From Butyrivibrio sp. (GTDB lineage: Bacteria; Bacillota; Clostridia; Lachnospirales; Lachnospiraceae), in the NCBI GenBank assembly GCA_023664865.1, contig JAMPEU010000009.1:1-64000 (forward strand): a stretch of DNA of 64,000 bases. Direction: 5' to 3'. Positions 29,749 to 38,616 of this stretch are shown here, in pieces. The translations under genes and the position numbers were made by a program. The notes under the pieces are model-generated. The model saw only the letters and a program-made list of their open reading frames with translations. It was not told the DNA's origin and searched no databases. Within the stretch, counting starts at the first letter, position 1. The number at the start of each line of letters is the position of its first letter.

Positions 29749-30933
29749 TTATGAATTTTGTTTCTTGACAAAGTCCTCATACAACGGAGACATATTTCTC
29801 AGTCTCCCGACTATTTCCTTAATTTTATCTACAGTAAAGTCAACATCTTCACGAGTCGTACTTTCCGATATGGTTAATCTGAGCGAACCATGTGCTATTT
29901 CATGCGGCAGCCCGATTGCCAGCAGTACATGTGAAGGCTCTAAAGCCCCCGACGTACACGCCGAGCCGCTGGAAGCGCAGATGCCGTTCTGGTCTAAAAG
30001 AATAAGCAGAGATTCCCCTTCAATAAAGCGGAAACAAAAGCTTGCGTTGTTCGGAAGCCTGTCGGTTCTATCTCCGTTAAGCCGTGAATAAGGTATTTCA
30101 TTTAATACACGTTCAATCATATAGTCCCTTAACTCCGTCTCATATCTGCTGCGTTTATCCATATCTTCAAACGCAAGCGAAGCCGCTTTGCCGAAGCCGA
30201 CAATCCCTGGAACATTATGCGTTCCCGCCCTTCTTTGCCGCTCCTGCGCGCCGCCGTGGATAAATGAACGGATTTTAACGCCCCTACGGATGTAAAGCAG
30301 TCCGACTCCTTTCGGTCCGCTCAGCTTATGCGCGCTTGCACTCAGCATATCGATATTCATTTTATCTACATCGATTGGAATATGCCCGAACGCCTGAACT
30401 GCATCGGTATGAAAAAGAATACCCCTTTCCTTGGCGATTTCACCTATTCTCTCAAGCGGCTCTATTGTTCCGATTTCATTATTAGCCGCCATTATGGAAA
30501 TCAAAATCGTATCGGGGCGTATTGCCGCCTTTAACTCGTCTAAATTAACCAGCCCGTTTTCATCTACATCCAGATAAGTTATGCTATAGCCCTTCTCTTC
30601 CAGATATTTAGCCGTATGAAGAATGGCATGATGCTCTATTTTACTTGTAATAATGTGTCTGCCTTTTTCCGCGTATGCCTCGGCAGCCGCTTTTAGAGTC
30701 CAGTTATCCGATTCGCTGCCTCCCCCGGTAAAATAAATCTCTTCCGGGCGCGCCCCTATGCCTGCTGCCAGCACAGCCCTCGCTTCTTCCACGGCTTTCT
30801 TCGCTTTTCCGGCAAAAGTATAAATGGACGAAGGATTTCCATAGTATTCCCTAAAATACGGCATCATGGCGTCAACCGCCTCTTTATACATCTGCGTTGT
30901 AGCAGCATTATCCATATATATCAATCTTCCCAT
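29749..30933 (-). CDS. nifS: Cysteine desulfurase
   Basis: PLP enzyme that frees sulfur from cysteine for Fe-S cluster and tRNA thiolation pathways. The product is 394 residues. It has IYMDNAATTQMY at the start, EHHAILHT, the PLP lysine in SASAHKLSGPKGVG, and the active-site cysteine in CASSGSACTSGALEPSH, placed as in the NifS/IscS group. The start is uncertain: an ATG at 30945 touches the AAAGGAG site, whereas the ATG at 30933 is more distant but matches family starts. It is translated right after the Rrf2 regulator gene. Confidence 0.93.
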   Translation of the reverse strand: MGRLIYMDNAATTQMYKEAVDAMMPYFREYYGNPSSIYTFAGKAKKAVEEARAVLAAGIGARPEEIYFTGGGSESDNWTLKAAAEAYAEKGRHIITSKIEHHAILHTAKYLEEKGYSITYLDVDENGLVNLDELKAAIRPDTILISIMAANNEIGTIEPLERIGEIAKERGILFHTDAVQAFGHIPIDVDKMNIDMLSASAHKLSGPKGVGLLYIRRGVKIRSFIHGGAQERQRRAGTHNVPGIVGFGKAASLAFEDMDKRSRYETELRDYMIERVLNEIPYSRLNGDRTDRLPNNASFCFRFIEGESLLILLDQNGICASSGSACTSGALEPSHVLLAIGLPHEIAHGSLRLTISESTTREDVDFTVDKIKEIVGRLRNMSPLYEDFVKKQNS

Positions 30934-30959
30934 CTTAATAACCATGCTCCTTTTCCGCA

Positions 30960-31394
30960 CTATATATTGTATGAATCCGTCAGCTCCGACTGCCATTCAA
31001 GCATATCGGCAAGCGTGATATTATCCACTACGTTACTGACAGCTTCATATATTTGTTCCCAAATCCTCACTGTGACGCACTGCGTCCGCCTCTTACACTC
31101 TTCTTTTTCATCGCCGACACAGCTTACAGGCGTCAAATCGCCCTCCGTGAGGCGCAAAATCATGCCAGCCGTATACTCCGAAGGCTGCTTTTTAAGCATA
31201 TATCCGCCCTGTGCGCCTCTTACGCTCTTTACGTAACCCGCCTTATTTAAGACCGAAATGATCTGTTCCAAATACTTGTCCGATATCTCCTGCCTTTTAG
31301 CCACATCTTTTAAGCTTACCGGTCCGCCCGTATTATACATCGCCAAATCCAACATTAACCTGAGCGCATACCTTCCCTTAGTCGAAATCTTCAT
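30960..31394 (-). CDS. Rrf2-family regulator with IscR-like cysteines
   Basis: DNA-binding regulator, probably sensing Fe-S status. The product is 144 residues: an N-terminal winged helix (MKISTKGRYALRLMLDLA, then YLEQIISVLNKAGYVKSVRGAQGGY) and three cysteines, Cys92, Cys100 and Cys106 (spacing 7 and 5). Known IscR ligates [2Fe-2S] with three cysteines spaced 5 and 5, so the ligand set is similar but not identical. It heads the nifS-nifU operon and probably autoregulates it; a palindrome lies in the leader. Confidence 0.88.
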   Translation of the reverse strand: MKISTKGRYALRLMLDLAMYNTGGPVSLKDVAKRQEISDKYLEQIISVLNKAGYVKSVRGAQGGYMLKKQPSEYTAGMILRLTEGDLTPVSCVGDEKEECKRRTQCVTVRIWEQIYEAVSNVVDNITLADMLEWQSELTDSYNI

Positions 31395-31438
31395 ACCAAC
31401 TGCATACCCCTTTCCAGCTTATATCTCGAATATGTCAC

Positions 31439-31456
31439 GTTGTACATATATACAAC
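31439..31456. promoter_or_regulatory. Candidate operator palindrome in the iscR-like leader
   Basis: GTTGTA and TACAAC form perfect 6-base arms around a 6-base AT-only centre, roughly 50-70 bases downstream of the predicted transcription start and 45 bases before the gene. It could be the Rrf2 protein's own operator; no consensus was matched. Confidence 0.35.
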
Positions 31457-31512
31457 TTACATTTGATGTAATAAGACAATTCGCCTTTTCATAGTTTTCC
31501 TGTATGAATTAT

Positions 31513-31542
31513 ATTATAATTCTATCCCGATGCTAAAGTCAA
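31513..31542 (-). promoter_or_regulatory. Promoter of the iscR-like/nifS/nifU operon
   Basis: Minus-strand TTGACT (31537-31542), 18-base spacer, and TATAAT (31513-31518). It overlaps the region just after the tcdA stop codon. Confidence 0.6.
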
Positions 31543-31558
31543 CCGCCATTTTAAATTT

Positions 31559-32245
31559 TTATTTTATTATGTCTTTAACGATTTCTGCAGCGATAATCAG
31601 TCCCGCTGCCGATGGCACAAAAGAAACGCTGCCCGGGGCAGAACGCCCCTCAGAAACCTTTAACGGTTCTTCCTTAGAATATAATACTTTCAAACTTTCA
31701 ATCCCCCTCTTGCGCAGTTCTCTCCTCATGACCTTCGCCAATGGGCATACCGATGTTTCATAAATATCAGCAATCTCAAGCATGGTGGGATTGAGTTTAT
31801 TGCCAGTACCCATGCTGCTGATAATCGGCACTCCCGCCTCTTTAGCCCGCACAATCAGCTCTATCTTTGCCGTTACTGTATCTATGGCGTCCGCTACATA
31901 AGAATAACGGCTGATATCAATCCGGTCTGCATTTTCCGGCAGGTAGAAGCATTTGTATACATTCACTTCCGCATCGGGATTAATTGACAAAATCCGCTCC
32001 TTCATTACGTCTGTTTTATATTTATCAATCGTATCTTCCGTAGCGATAATCTGCCTGTTAAGGTTAGACGTACAGACTTTATCGTTATCTATCAAATCAA
32101 AATGCCCGACGCCGCTTCTTACAAGCCCTTCCGTTACATATCCGCCCACGCCGCCGATACCGAATATAGCGACATGCGCATCCTTAAGCTTAAGCATTGC
32201 CTCTGCTCCTAGCAACATTTCCGTCCTGATAAACCTATCTGACAT
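31559..32245 (-). CDS. tcdA: tRNA threonylcarbamoyladenosine dehydratase, TcdA/ThiF-like
   Basis: E1-like adenylyltransferase that cyclises t6A37 of tRNA. The product is 228 residues, with the nucleotide loop IFGIGGVGGYVTEGLVRSG, the DNDKVCTSNLNRQ motif, DAIDTVTAK, and ISSMGTGNKLNPT, characteristic of the CsdL/TcdA branch rather than ThiF or MoeB. GGAGG lies five bases before the ATG at 32245. It is upstream of the isc operon, which has its own promoter. In E. coli TcdA works with a sulfur-transfer system (CsdA/CsdE), so the nifS neighbourhood is suggestive. Confidence 0.88.
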   Translation of the reverse strand: MSDRFIRTEMLLGAEAMLKLKDAHVAIFGIGGVGGYVTEGLVRSGVGHFDLIDNDKVCTSNLNRQIIATEDTIDKYKTDVMKERILSINPDAEVNVYKCFYLPENADRIDISRYSYVADAIDTVTAKIELIVRAKEAGVPIISSMGTGNKLNPTMLEIADIYETSVCPLAKVMRRELRKRGIESLKVLYSKEEPLKVSEGRSAPGSVSFVPSAAGLIIAAEIVKDIIK

Positions 32246-32296
32246 AAAATCCTCCAATCCAGAAATTTAGGTGTAAATACCAACTTACAGGTAAAT

Positions 32297-32454
32297 GCGA
32301 CATGAACTCATATGCTTCCTCTTGAAGCACGCTCCCGCTCCGTGTAAAATCGCAACGGTACTAAGCTCGAAAATACCTCGCTGAAGTACAAGACCACTTG
32401 CAGTGGTCTGCGTTTTACAAGGGCCTCAAGAGGAAGCATATGAGCTCATGTCGC
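32297..32454. repeat. Large multi-stem palindromic element
   Basis: A 158-base element: outer 29-bp arms with one mismatch (32297-32325 and 32426-32454), an inner stem of about 11 bp (32343-32354 with 32409-32419), and at least one perfect terminal hairpin (32391-32398 with 32402-32409, loop TGC). The fold looks branched. Together with the element at 32491-32576 it fills most of the 359-base gap between the GH18 gene and tcdA, where I see no gene. Confidence 0.8.
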
Positions 32455-32490
32455 CCCAATGCTGTGAATAATTTCATGATTCAGTACCCA

Positions 32491-32576
32491 GGGTTTAGTT
32501 GAAATAAACAACCTAAGGAGTGACTTACCGCTTTTCAGGCATGGAGCTCCTTAGGTTGTTTACTTCGACTAAACCC
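32491..32576. repeat. Palindromic repeat element, related third copy
   Basis: An 86-base inverted repeat with 30-base arms starting GGGTTTAGTTGAAATAAAC, 28 of 30 positions complementary; both exceptions would be wobble pairs in RNA. The outer part resembles the copies at 11418 and 29668 (G-GTTTAG-T-AAAT-AACAA), but the inner arm and loop differ. It lies 28 bases downstream of the GH18 stop. Confidence 0.75.
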
Positions 32577-32604
32577 GTGACTAGAACCAGTAATATATCG
32601 CGTG

Positions 32605-34302
32605 TTATTTATTCACATATTCCTCTATCGTGTCCCATACATATGCTTTCTCCAAACCGAGCCTCCACTCCGCTACGCCTGCGATATTGTACTTGTCCAT
32701 AATAGTAAGTTTGACCTGAATGGAGTCAGCGTCCTCAAGCCATATCTGGATAAAGCCATTGTCGGACTGATACTCGCCATAATTCTGACAGGTTTCCTCG
32801 TCCCACCTTACCTCAATCGAATGATTGGCAACATACTCTTCTGCTGTTCCCATTCCGACTGCCTGAGAGTTTAATGTACCTCCGTTCGTCTCCCAAATCC
32901 TTGTATAGAACGGAATTGCATTGATAACCTTGCCTGCCGGAACCTCTTCCACAGTCTTGGCAATACCGTTTTCCACATAATCAATCGACGCTACAGAGCC
33001 TGCTTCTTCACTGTTGCCGTGGTGTTCGTCATAACCCATTATAATTACATAGTCGGCTACTACGCCCTGCTCTTTTCTGTGGTAATGGTTATTGTATCCC
33101 ATAGGCACATAGTTATCTACCGACAAGACTATGCCGTTTGCCCTGCATGGTATGGAAAGCTCCCTGATGAATTCAATAAATCCCTCACCCGCCGCCTCGC
33201 TTATGCTCTCAAAGTCAATGTTAATACCGTCCAAATCATACTCTAACGCCGTATTAATCAGGTTGTCTATCAATTTAGCCCTTGATGATGTACGAGAGAG
33301 AAGGGTATACATATCTATCGTTTCCGTTTCTGATATATTGCTTATAAGCGCCCATACTTCCAAGCCCATCCCGTGCGCGGCGTCCACATATTCTTTAGAG
33401 GCCAAACTGGTATAATCGCCTTCAACGCCCGTCAGCACAAACCATGTAGGAGAAATAGTATTAACGCTCTTCGTAGAAGAGAGCATGTCTTTCAGTTTAT
33501 CATTGTCCGCCAGTCCGTATACGGCATGCCATGCCAGATTAATCTTATAGTCTTTGGAAATGCTTGCATACTCCGGCTCCACGTAATCCGTTACAGGTTC
33601 AGGCGTCTCGCTGCGTTTTTCCGTAAGCCTCTTATTCTCTACATATCCGATATATGAGTCCCTTGTCTTTACTTTAGTCCATGTTTCCATTTCTTCAAGC
33701 ACGATAACCGTGTCGCCTTCGGATACATCTGTCAGTATATCGCTTTTGATGCCGCCTTGATACCGCACCTGGGTATCTTTTGTAATATCGGCTACCTGCC
33801 TTTCGTCCCATTGCGTATATATCTGCATATGGTACGGCTCGGTAAAAAGCTCATATGAGAAGTTAGCATACTGTTTCACATAGTCCACAGCCACATAAAG
33901 CACATCCCCATCATATCTGGAAATAACATAGCCTAAGTCTTCATACTCCCCATCACCGCTCTGACAGGACGATGTTCCTATCTGCGTGCTTATAATGCTA
34001 TCCGGCATCGTATATATAAGAAGCTGTTCAATCTTGTCCTCATAAAATCTGTCGTTAAAATATTCATGCACAGTATCAAAGTCGAAATAACATACGTTAT
34101 CCCATATTTTTGCACGTTCTTCTATCCGCTCGTCCTGAAGAATAATCGGGACATCATTAGCGCCCGTGATTTCAAAATATTCTTCCAAGTCCGCACGCTC
34201 GTCTGAATATGAGTATTTTTCCATTATATTTGCACCGAATGCTACCGCCACAACAATAAAAATAAGGACGATTGCAACCAGCGCCGGAATTATCTTTTTC
34301 AT
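32605..34302 (-). CDS. Membrane-anchored GH18 glycosidase with SH3 domain
   Basis: Probable cell-wall or cortex N-acetylglucosaminidase-like hydrolase, 565 residues. It has an N-terminal signal anchor (IIPALVAIVLIFIVVAVAFG) and a mainly beta region. A bacterial SH3 domain at about 178-226 (GDTVIVLEEMETWTKVKT) probably binds wall. The GH18 barrel runs from about 250 to the end, with the catalytic motif DGINIDFE and the acid/base Glu at 365. The SH3 plus GH18 layout resembles the spore-cortex YaaH/SleL group, though those carry LysM instead. Its own promoter lies just upstream. Confidence 0.87.
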   Translation of the reverse strand: MKKIIPALVAIVLIFIVVAVAFGANIMEKYSYSDERADLEEYFEITGANDVPIILQDERIEERAKIWDNVCYFDFDTVHEYFNDRFYEDKIEQLLIYTMPDSIISTQIGTSSCQSGDGEYEDLGYVISRYDGDVLYVAVDYVKQYANFSYELFTEPYHMQIYTQWDERQVADITKDTQVRYQGGIKSDILTDVSEGDTVIVLEEMETWTKVKTRDSYIGYVENKRLTEKRSETPEPVTDYVEPEYASISKDYKINLAWHAVYGLADNDKLKDMLSSTKSVNTISPTWFVLTGVEGDYTSLASKEYVDAAHGMGLEVWALISNISETETIDMYTLLSRTSSRAKLIDNLINTALEYDLDGINIDFESISEAAGEGFIEFIRELSIPCRANGIVLSVDNYVPMGYNNHYHRKEQGVVADYVIIMGYDEHHGNSEEAGSVASIDYVENGIAKTVEEVPAGKVINAIPFYTRIWETNGGTLNSQAVGMGTAEEYVANHSIEVRWDEETCQNYGEYQSDNGFIQIWLEDADSIQVKLTIMDKYNIAGVAEWRLGLEKAYVWDTIEEYVNK

Positions 34303-34329
34303 CTATCCAGCTCCTTTCTAATCGTCCTT

Positions 34330-34358
34330 ATTATAACAGACTATAACCTCAACGTCAT
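34330..34358 (-). promoter_or_regulatory. Promoter of the GH18 gene
   Basis: Minus-strand ATGACG (34353-34358), 17-base spacer, then TGTTATAAT, giving an extended -10 (TATAAT at 34330-34335), about 30 bases before the start codon. Confidence 0.5.
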
Positions 34359-34812
34359 TATGATTTTTTACTTTTTTTGACTGTTTTTGCGAAATTACGG
34401 TAAGAAGCGGGGACTTCATAATATATTTATTATATCCGCGAAACCACAGTCTAACCATATTCTGCGAAAACCCGTGAAATTCCAAAAGGACTTCGTGGCA
34501 TTAATAACATACAGTAACGGATTATCCAAAATATGGCAAATTTCAAAAACCGCTTAAAAACGTGTGTTGTAATCCGTAAGATGTTCCCGACATGCTCAAA
34601 AAATAAAAATAACTGTATAACCTTTTCAATCCTTGTGAATTATAATTGTGAAAATAGCGAATGAAAAAAATTATTCTATGATCAGGCACATAAGCCTGTA
34701 AGACTTTCTCATACTATATAGATGTATATATAACCAAAAGAATTATATAATTGTATAAGAAACAGATTTCTTTATTAAATTTTGCATTGCCTCCTTCCTG
34801 AACTTATTATCG

Positions 34813-34834
34813 GGGAGACATCTCCTTTTTATTA
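34813..34834 (+). terminator. Orphan terminator-like hairpin in a long gene-free gap
   Basis: GGAG-ACAT-CTCC followed by TTTTTATTA. The gap 34303-35028 is 726 bases, AT-rich, and holds only this hairpin, a small AGGC/GCCT hairpin near 34685 and promoters at its two ends. With no plus-strand gene upstream, the hairpin might end an unannotated small RNA, or be chance. Confidence 0.3.
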
Positions 34835-34918
34835 TATACAAAGTTTGACAAAGAATCAAGTAAATTTTTGTAACAATATAATATTTATTAAATTTTTTTA
34901 AAGAGTGCTGTCATACTA

Positions 34919-34947
34919 TTGACTAAAATCAATACAAAGTATAAGAT
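34919..34947 (+). promoter_or_regulatory. Candidate mecA promoter
   Basis: TTGACT (34919-34924), 17-base spacer, TAAGAT (34942-34947), about 80 bases before the start codon. Confidence 0.45.
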
Positions 34948-35028
34948 GGTAAAGCAGAAAGCATCTTTTGCACAAACCATTCACACAACTTGAAAGTATC
35001 AGTATCTTATTAGTAAGGATGTGATATT

Positions 35029-35787
35029 ATGAAAATAGAAAAAGTAAATGAACATCAAATCCGCTGTACGCTGACGAGGGAAGACCTTGCAGACAGGGAG
35101 TTGAAAATAAGCGAGTTGGCATACGGTACGGAGAAAGCAAAAACTTTATTCCGCGATATGATGCAACAGGCGGCTTATGAATTTGGATTTGAAGCGGAGG
35201 ACATTCCTCTTATGATAGAGGCGATACCGCTGAATGCCGAATGCATCGTACTCATTATAACAAAAGTGGAAGATCCCGAGGAACTGGATACCCGCTTTTC
35301 AAGATTTGCGCCTTCCGTTCACGAAGAAAGTGATAATGACGACGATGATTCCGAAATCATTGACGCTTTGTCCGAAAGCACTGATGAAATGTTGGATATG
35401 CTGCGCAGGATTGACCGCCAGAGCAAATCGTCTGCGGCTGTGGAAACGGGCAAGCTTCATAATGCACCCATACAGGATAGCCCTTTGAGGCCATATTCAA
35501 GCCGTATTTTCTCATTTGATTCAATCTATGAAATAATACGCTTTGCCCATATTGCCAATACCTTCTACAAAGGCATAAGCTCGTTATATAAAAGAGCGGA
35601 TGATGGCATGTATCTGCTAATAGTCAACCCCTCAGGCCAACTTGCTGCAAATTACCATCGCCTATGCAACATCCTTTCTGAATATGGGCATCCGGAGCCT
35701 TCATCATCTTCCGTAGAATCCTATTTAGAGGAACACTGCGAACCGATTATTAAGAATAAAGCAATCCAGTCATTAGCAAATATTTGA
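35029..35787 (+). CDS. mecA: MecA-type ClpC adaptor
   Basis: Adaptor that delivers proteins to ClpCP for degradation; in Bacillus it targets the competence factor ComK. The product is 252 residues. The N-terminal substrate domain is MKIEKVNEHQIRCTLTREDLADREL, followed by LFRDMMQQAAYEFGFE. An acidic linker (DNDDDDSE) near 105 leads to the C-terminal ClpC-binding domain (FSFDSIYEIIRFAHIANTF; MYLLIVNPSGQL). The gene has its own promoter and converges on the DUF1858 gene. Confidence 0.9.
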   Translation: MKIEKVNEHQIRCTLTREDLADRELKISELAYGTEKAKTLFRDMMQQAAYEFGFEAEDIPLMIEAIPLNAECIVLIITKVEDPEELDTRFSRFAPSVHEESDNDDDDSEIIDALSESTDEMLDMLRRIDRQSKSSAAVETGKLHNAPIQDSPLRPYSSRIFSFDSIYEIIRFAHIANTFYKGISSLYKRADDGMYLLIVNPSGQLAANYHRLCNILSEYGHPEPSSSSVESYLEEHCEPIIKNKAIQSLANI

Positions 35788-35795
35788 GGCGCCCA

Positions 35796-35987
35796 TTAGA
35801 GCGCCTCGATTTTTGCCATCAAATCATCAATATCCATCCCATGCACCATAGCCGCTTCTTCCAACGACTCGCCCTGTGCTGAAGGGCAGCCCAGACAGTG
35901 CATTCCCGCATTCATTAAAACAGGCGCGACATCAGGATTAACCCTTAAAATTTCGCCGATTGTCATTTCCTTAGTAATCTCTGCCAT
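35796..35987 (-). CDS. DUF1858-domain small protein
   Basis: Function not established; 63 residues. It shows the DUF1858 pattern: [27 protein letters not shown] followed by [22 protein letters not shown]. The Cys-x2-Cys pair (HCLGCP) could bind metal or be redox active; such domains occur alone or fused to hybrid-cluster and redox proteins in anaerobes. GGAGG precedes the ATG at 35987; an upstream in-frame start is AT-rich and unlikely. It lies between mecA and the pfl locus, on the opposite strand from both. Confidence 0.85.
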   Translation of the reverse strand: MAEITKEMTIGEILRVNPDVAPVLMNAGMHCLGCPSAQGESLEEAAMVHGMDIDDLMAKIEAL

Positions 35988-36148
35988 AATTTTATACCTC
36001 CGTAATTTTTTATATAGTATATCTGAATTTTTATATAGTATAATCTGAAAGATAAATTCCTGCAAGACTTTCAAAAACTTTATGGCATATTTCACAAAAT
36101 TTTACATTAAAAATCTGATTTTGTATGCGAAAAAGTACATTGCCCGAC

Positions 36149-36178
36149 TTGACTAGGCTCCATCTTTTAACATATAAT
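36149..36178 (+). promoter_or_regulatory. Promoter of the pyruvate formate-lyase locus
   Basis: TTGACT (36149-36154), 18-base spacer, TATAAT (36173-36178), giving a leader of about 75 bases. A small hairpin, AGCACTAGGTGCT at 36203-36215, lies in the leader. No Rex-type site was recognised. Confidence 0.6.
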
Positions 36179-36258
36179 AATTTTACCGAGGAAACATATT
36201 AAAGCACTAGGTGCTCAATATATTTTCAAAAATTTTTAAAATAGGAGGTTATTTCAAA

Positions 36259-38298
36259 ATGAGACCAGAATGGAAAGATTTTGTAGGCGGCAAATGGGAC
36301 AGTGAAGTCAATGTGCGCGACTTCATTCAGAGAAATTATCATCCGTATGATGGCGACGAGTCATTCTTAGCTGAGCCTACACAGAACACAAAAGACTTAT
36401 GGGCACAGGTTCTTGATTTGCAGAAACAGGAGCGTGAAGCCGGCGGCGTACTTGATATGGATACCAAGGTTGTATCCACAATCACATCCCACGGCCCCGG
36501 TTATCTGGACAAGAGCAAAGAGAAAATTGTTGGTTTCCAGACAGACAAACCTTTCAAGCGTTCACTCCAGCCTTACGGCGGTATTAGAATGGCAGAGAAG
36601 GCATGTTCCGATAACGGATATGAAGTTGATCCTGAAATCAGCGAATTCTTCTCTACACACAGAAAAACACATAATGCAGGCTGTTTCGATGCTTACAATC
36701 AGGAAATGAGAGCTTGCCGTTCTTCCCATATCATCACAGGCCTTCCTGATGCTTACGGCCGCGGTCGTATCATTGGCGATTACAGACGTGTGGCTTTATA
36801 TGGTATCGATTACCTGATTGAAGACAAACAGGCTCAGAAAGATTCTACCGGACGCGTTATGACAGACGATGTAATCCGTCTTCGTGAAGAAATTTCAGAG
36901 CAGATGGTAGCTCTTAAGATGATGAAGGAAATGGCTGCTTCTTACGGCTGTGATATTTCCAAGCCGGCATCAAATGTTCAGGAAGCTATCCAGGCTACTT
37001 ACTTCGGTTATCTCTGTGCAGTAAAAGAGCAGAACGGAGCTGCTATGTCCCTTGGACGTACTTCTACATTCCTTGACTGCTATGCAGAAAGGGATTTAGC
37101 TAACGGAACATTCACAGAAGAGGAAATTCAGGAATTTGTTGACCACTTCATCATGAAGCTGCGTTGCATCAAATTCGCACGTACACCTGAATACAATCAG
37201 ATTTTCGCAGGCGATCCTGTATGGGTAACAGAGTCACTGGGCGGTGTTGGCGTTGACGGACGTCCGTTAGTAACCAAGATGAGCTTCCGTTATCTGCACA
37301 CACTTACCAACCTTGGACCTTCTCCGGAGCCTAACCTGACAGTATTATGGTCTACAAGGCTTCCTGAGAGCTGGAAGAAATACTGTGCCAAGATGTCTAT
37401 CCAGACCTCTTCCATCCAGTATGAGAACGACGACCTTATGAGAGTTACACATGGCGACGATTATGGTATCGCATGCTGCGTATCTTCAATGGTAATCGGT
37501 AAAGAAATGCAGTTCTTCGGCGCACGCGCTAACCTTGCTAAATGTCTGTTATATGCATTGAACGGCGGTGTTGACGAAGTTACCAAGAAACAGGTTGGTC
37601 CTAAGTATCGTCCTGTTGTCGGCGACGTACTTGACTACGATGATGTATATGACAAATTCATGGATATGATGGAATGGCAGGCAGATGTATATGTAAATAC
37701 TCTGAACATCATCCACTATATGCACGACAAATACTGCTATGAGAGAGCAGAAATGGCTCTTCATGACAGAGACGTTAAGCGTTACTTTGCAACTGGCGTT
37801 GCAGGTCTGTCTATCGTAGCTGACTCATTATCAGCAATCAAATATGCTAAGGTTGAGCCGATTAGGGATGAAGACGGCATTATCGTTGACTTCAAGACCA
37901 CAGGCGACTTCCCGAAATATGGTAATGATGATGACCGCGTAGACTCTATCGCGCAGGAAGTTGTTCATAAATTCATGACTGCTATCAGAAGACATCACAC
38001 CTATAGAAACGGTGTTCCTACAACCTCTATCCTTACAATTACTTCTAACGTAACTTATGGTAAGGCTACAGGCAATACTCCTGACGGACGTAGAAAAGGA
38101 CAGCCGTTCGCTCCGGGCGCTAACCCGATGCACGGACGTGATACTCACGGTGCAGTAGCTTCCTTATCTTCAGTATCCAAACTTCCGTTCAAGGATGCTC
38201 AGGATGGTATCTCCAATACATTTACCATCATTCCGGGCGCTCTTGGTAAGGAAGATCAGGTATTCGCAGGAGATATCGAAGTAGATCTTAGCAAATAA
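36259..38298 (+). CDS. pflB: Pyruvate formate-lyase catalytic core lacking the glycyl-radical domain (split PFL)
   Basis: Converts pyruvate and CoA to acetyl-CoA and formate. The product is 679 residues: the ten-stranded barrel with the paired catalytic cysteines Cys406-Cys407 in GIACCVSSM, an N-terminus like E. coli PflB ([20 protein letters not shown]), and the late [20 protein letters not shown]. It ends at [17 protein letters not shown]. Known PFLs (about 750-760 residues) continue from here into the Gly-radical domain. That domain is encoded separately at 38617-38859, and 679 + 80 gives the usual length. AGGAGG precedes the ATG. The sequence after the stop shows no frameshifted remnant. 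Activity in trans is inference. Confidence 0.95.
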   Translation: MRPEWKDFVGGKWDSEVNVRDFIQRNYHPYDGDESFLAEPTQNTKDLWAQVLDLQKQEREAGGVLDMDTKVVSTITSHGPGYLDKSKEKIVGFQTDKPFKRSLQPYGGIRMAEKACSDNGYEVDPEISEFFSTHRKTHNAGCFDAYNQEMRACRSSHIITGLPDAYGRGRIIGDYRRVALYGIDYLIEDKQAQKDSTGRVMTDDVIRLREEISEQMVALKMMKEMAASYGCDISKPASNVQEAIQATYFGYLCAVKEQNGAAMSLGRTSTFLDCYAERDLANGTFTEEEIQEFVDHFIMKLRCIKFARTPEYNQIFAGDPVWVTESLGGVGVDGRPLVTKMSFRYLHTLTNLGPSPEPNLTVLWSTRLPESWKKYCAKMSIQTSSIQYENDDLMRVTHGDDYGIACCVSSMVIGKEMQFFGARANLAKCLLYALNGGVDEVTKKQVGPKYRPVVGDVLDYDDVYDKFMDMMEWQADVYVNTLNIIHYMHDKYCYERAEMALHDRDVKRYFATGVAGLSIVADSLSAIKYAKVEPIRDEDGIIVDFKTTGDFPKYGNDDDRVDSIAQEVVHKFMTAIRRHHTYRNGVPTTSILTITSNVTYGKATGNTPDGRRKGQPFAPGANPMHGRDTHGAVASLSSVSKLPFKDAQDGISNTFTIIPGALGKEDQVFAGDIEVDLSK

Positions 38299-38338
38299 AA
38301 TTTAAAAGAGCATATATTGCAGGAATGGGGGAATTATT

Positions 38339-38542
38339 ATGGATGAAAAGCAAATGATTGAAGACTTTGTTAAGATGTTGGATTCCGGTATGGCGCAAGG
38401 CGTCGGACATGTGAATGTCAATGTTGATGAAAAGTCCAATAATTCTAAAGATGTGCAGACTATGGGATGTACGGATTGCTCCAGAACCCCCCTTGCCTGC
38501 AGCGTACCGACCTTGGAACAGGGTTTGGACGATTTTCACTAA
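38339..38542 (+). CDS. Small three-cysteine protein mimicking the start of the PFL radical domain
   Basis: Not recognised as a named family. The product is 67 residues. Residues 8-29 (core MLDSGMAQGVGHVNVNV) align without gaps to residues 9-30 of the radical-domain protein two genes on ([17 protein letters not shown]), with 9 of 22 identical including the NVNV strand. The radical loop RVSGY is absent; instead Cys44, Cys47 and Cys54 appear in GCTDCSRTPLACS, before the tail VPTLEQGLDDFH. GGGGGA precedes the ATG, and the gene lies 40 bases after the PFL core. A placeholder, chaperone or redox role at the PFL active site is inference. Confidence 0.8.
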   Translation: MDEKQMIEDFVKMLDSGMAQGVGHVNVNVDEKSNNSKDVQTMGCTDCSRTPLACSVPTLEQGLDDFH

Positions 38543-38616
38543 GCTCTTAAACATGACGCGCAAGCGGCATAAATATAGTATAATATTATAGTTATTAATA
38601 TAAGGAGGAATTTAAA

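Noticed and set aside
34770..34800. Short minus-strand peptide after an AAGGAGG-like site in the 726-base gap
   Set aside because: The start codon is only two bases from the site and the frame is about 14 codons, so it cannot be supported.
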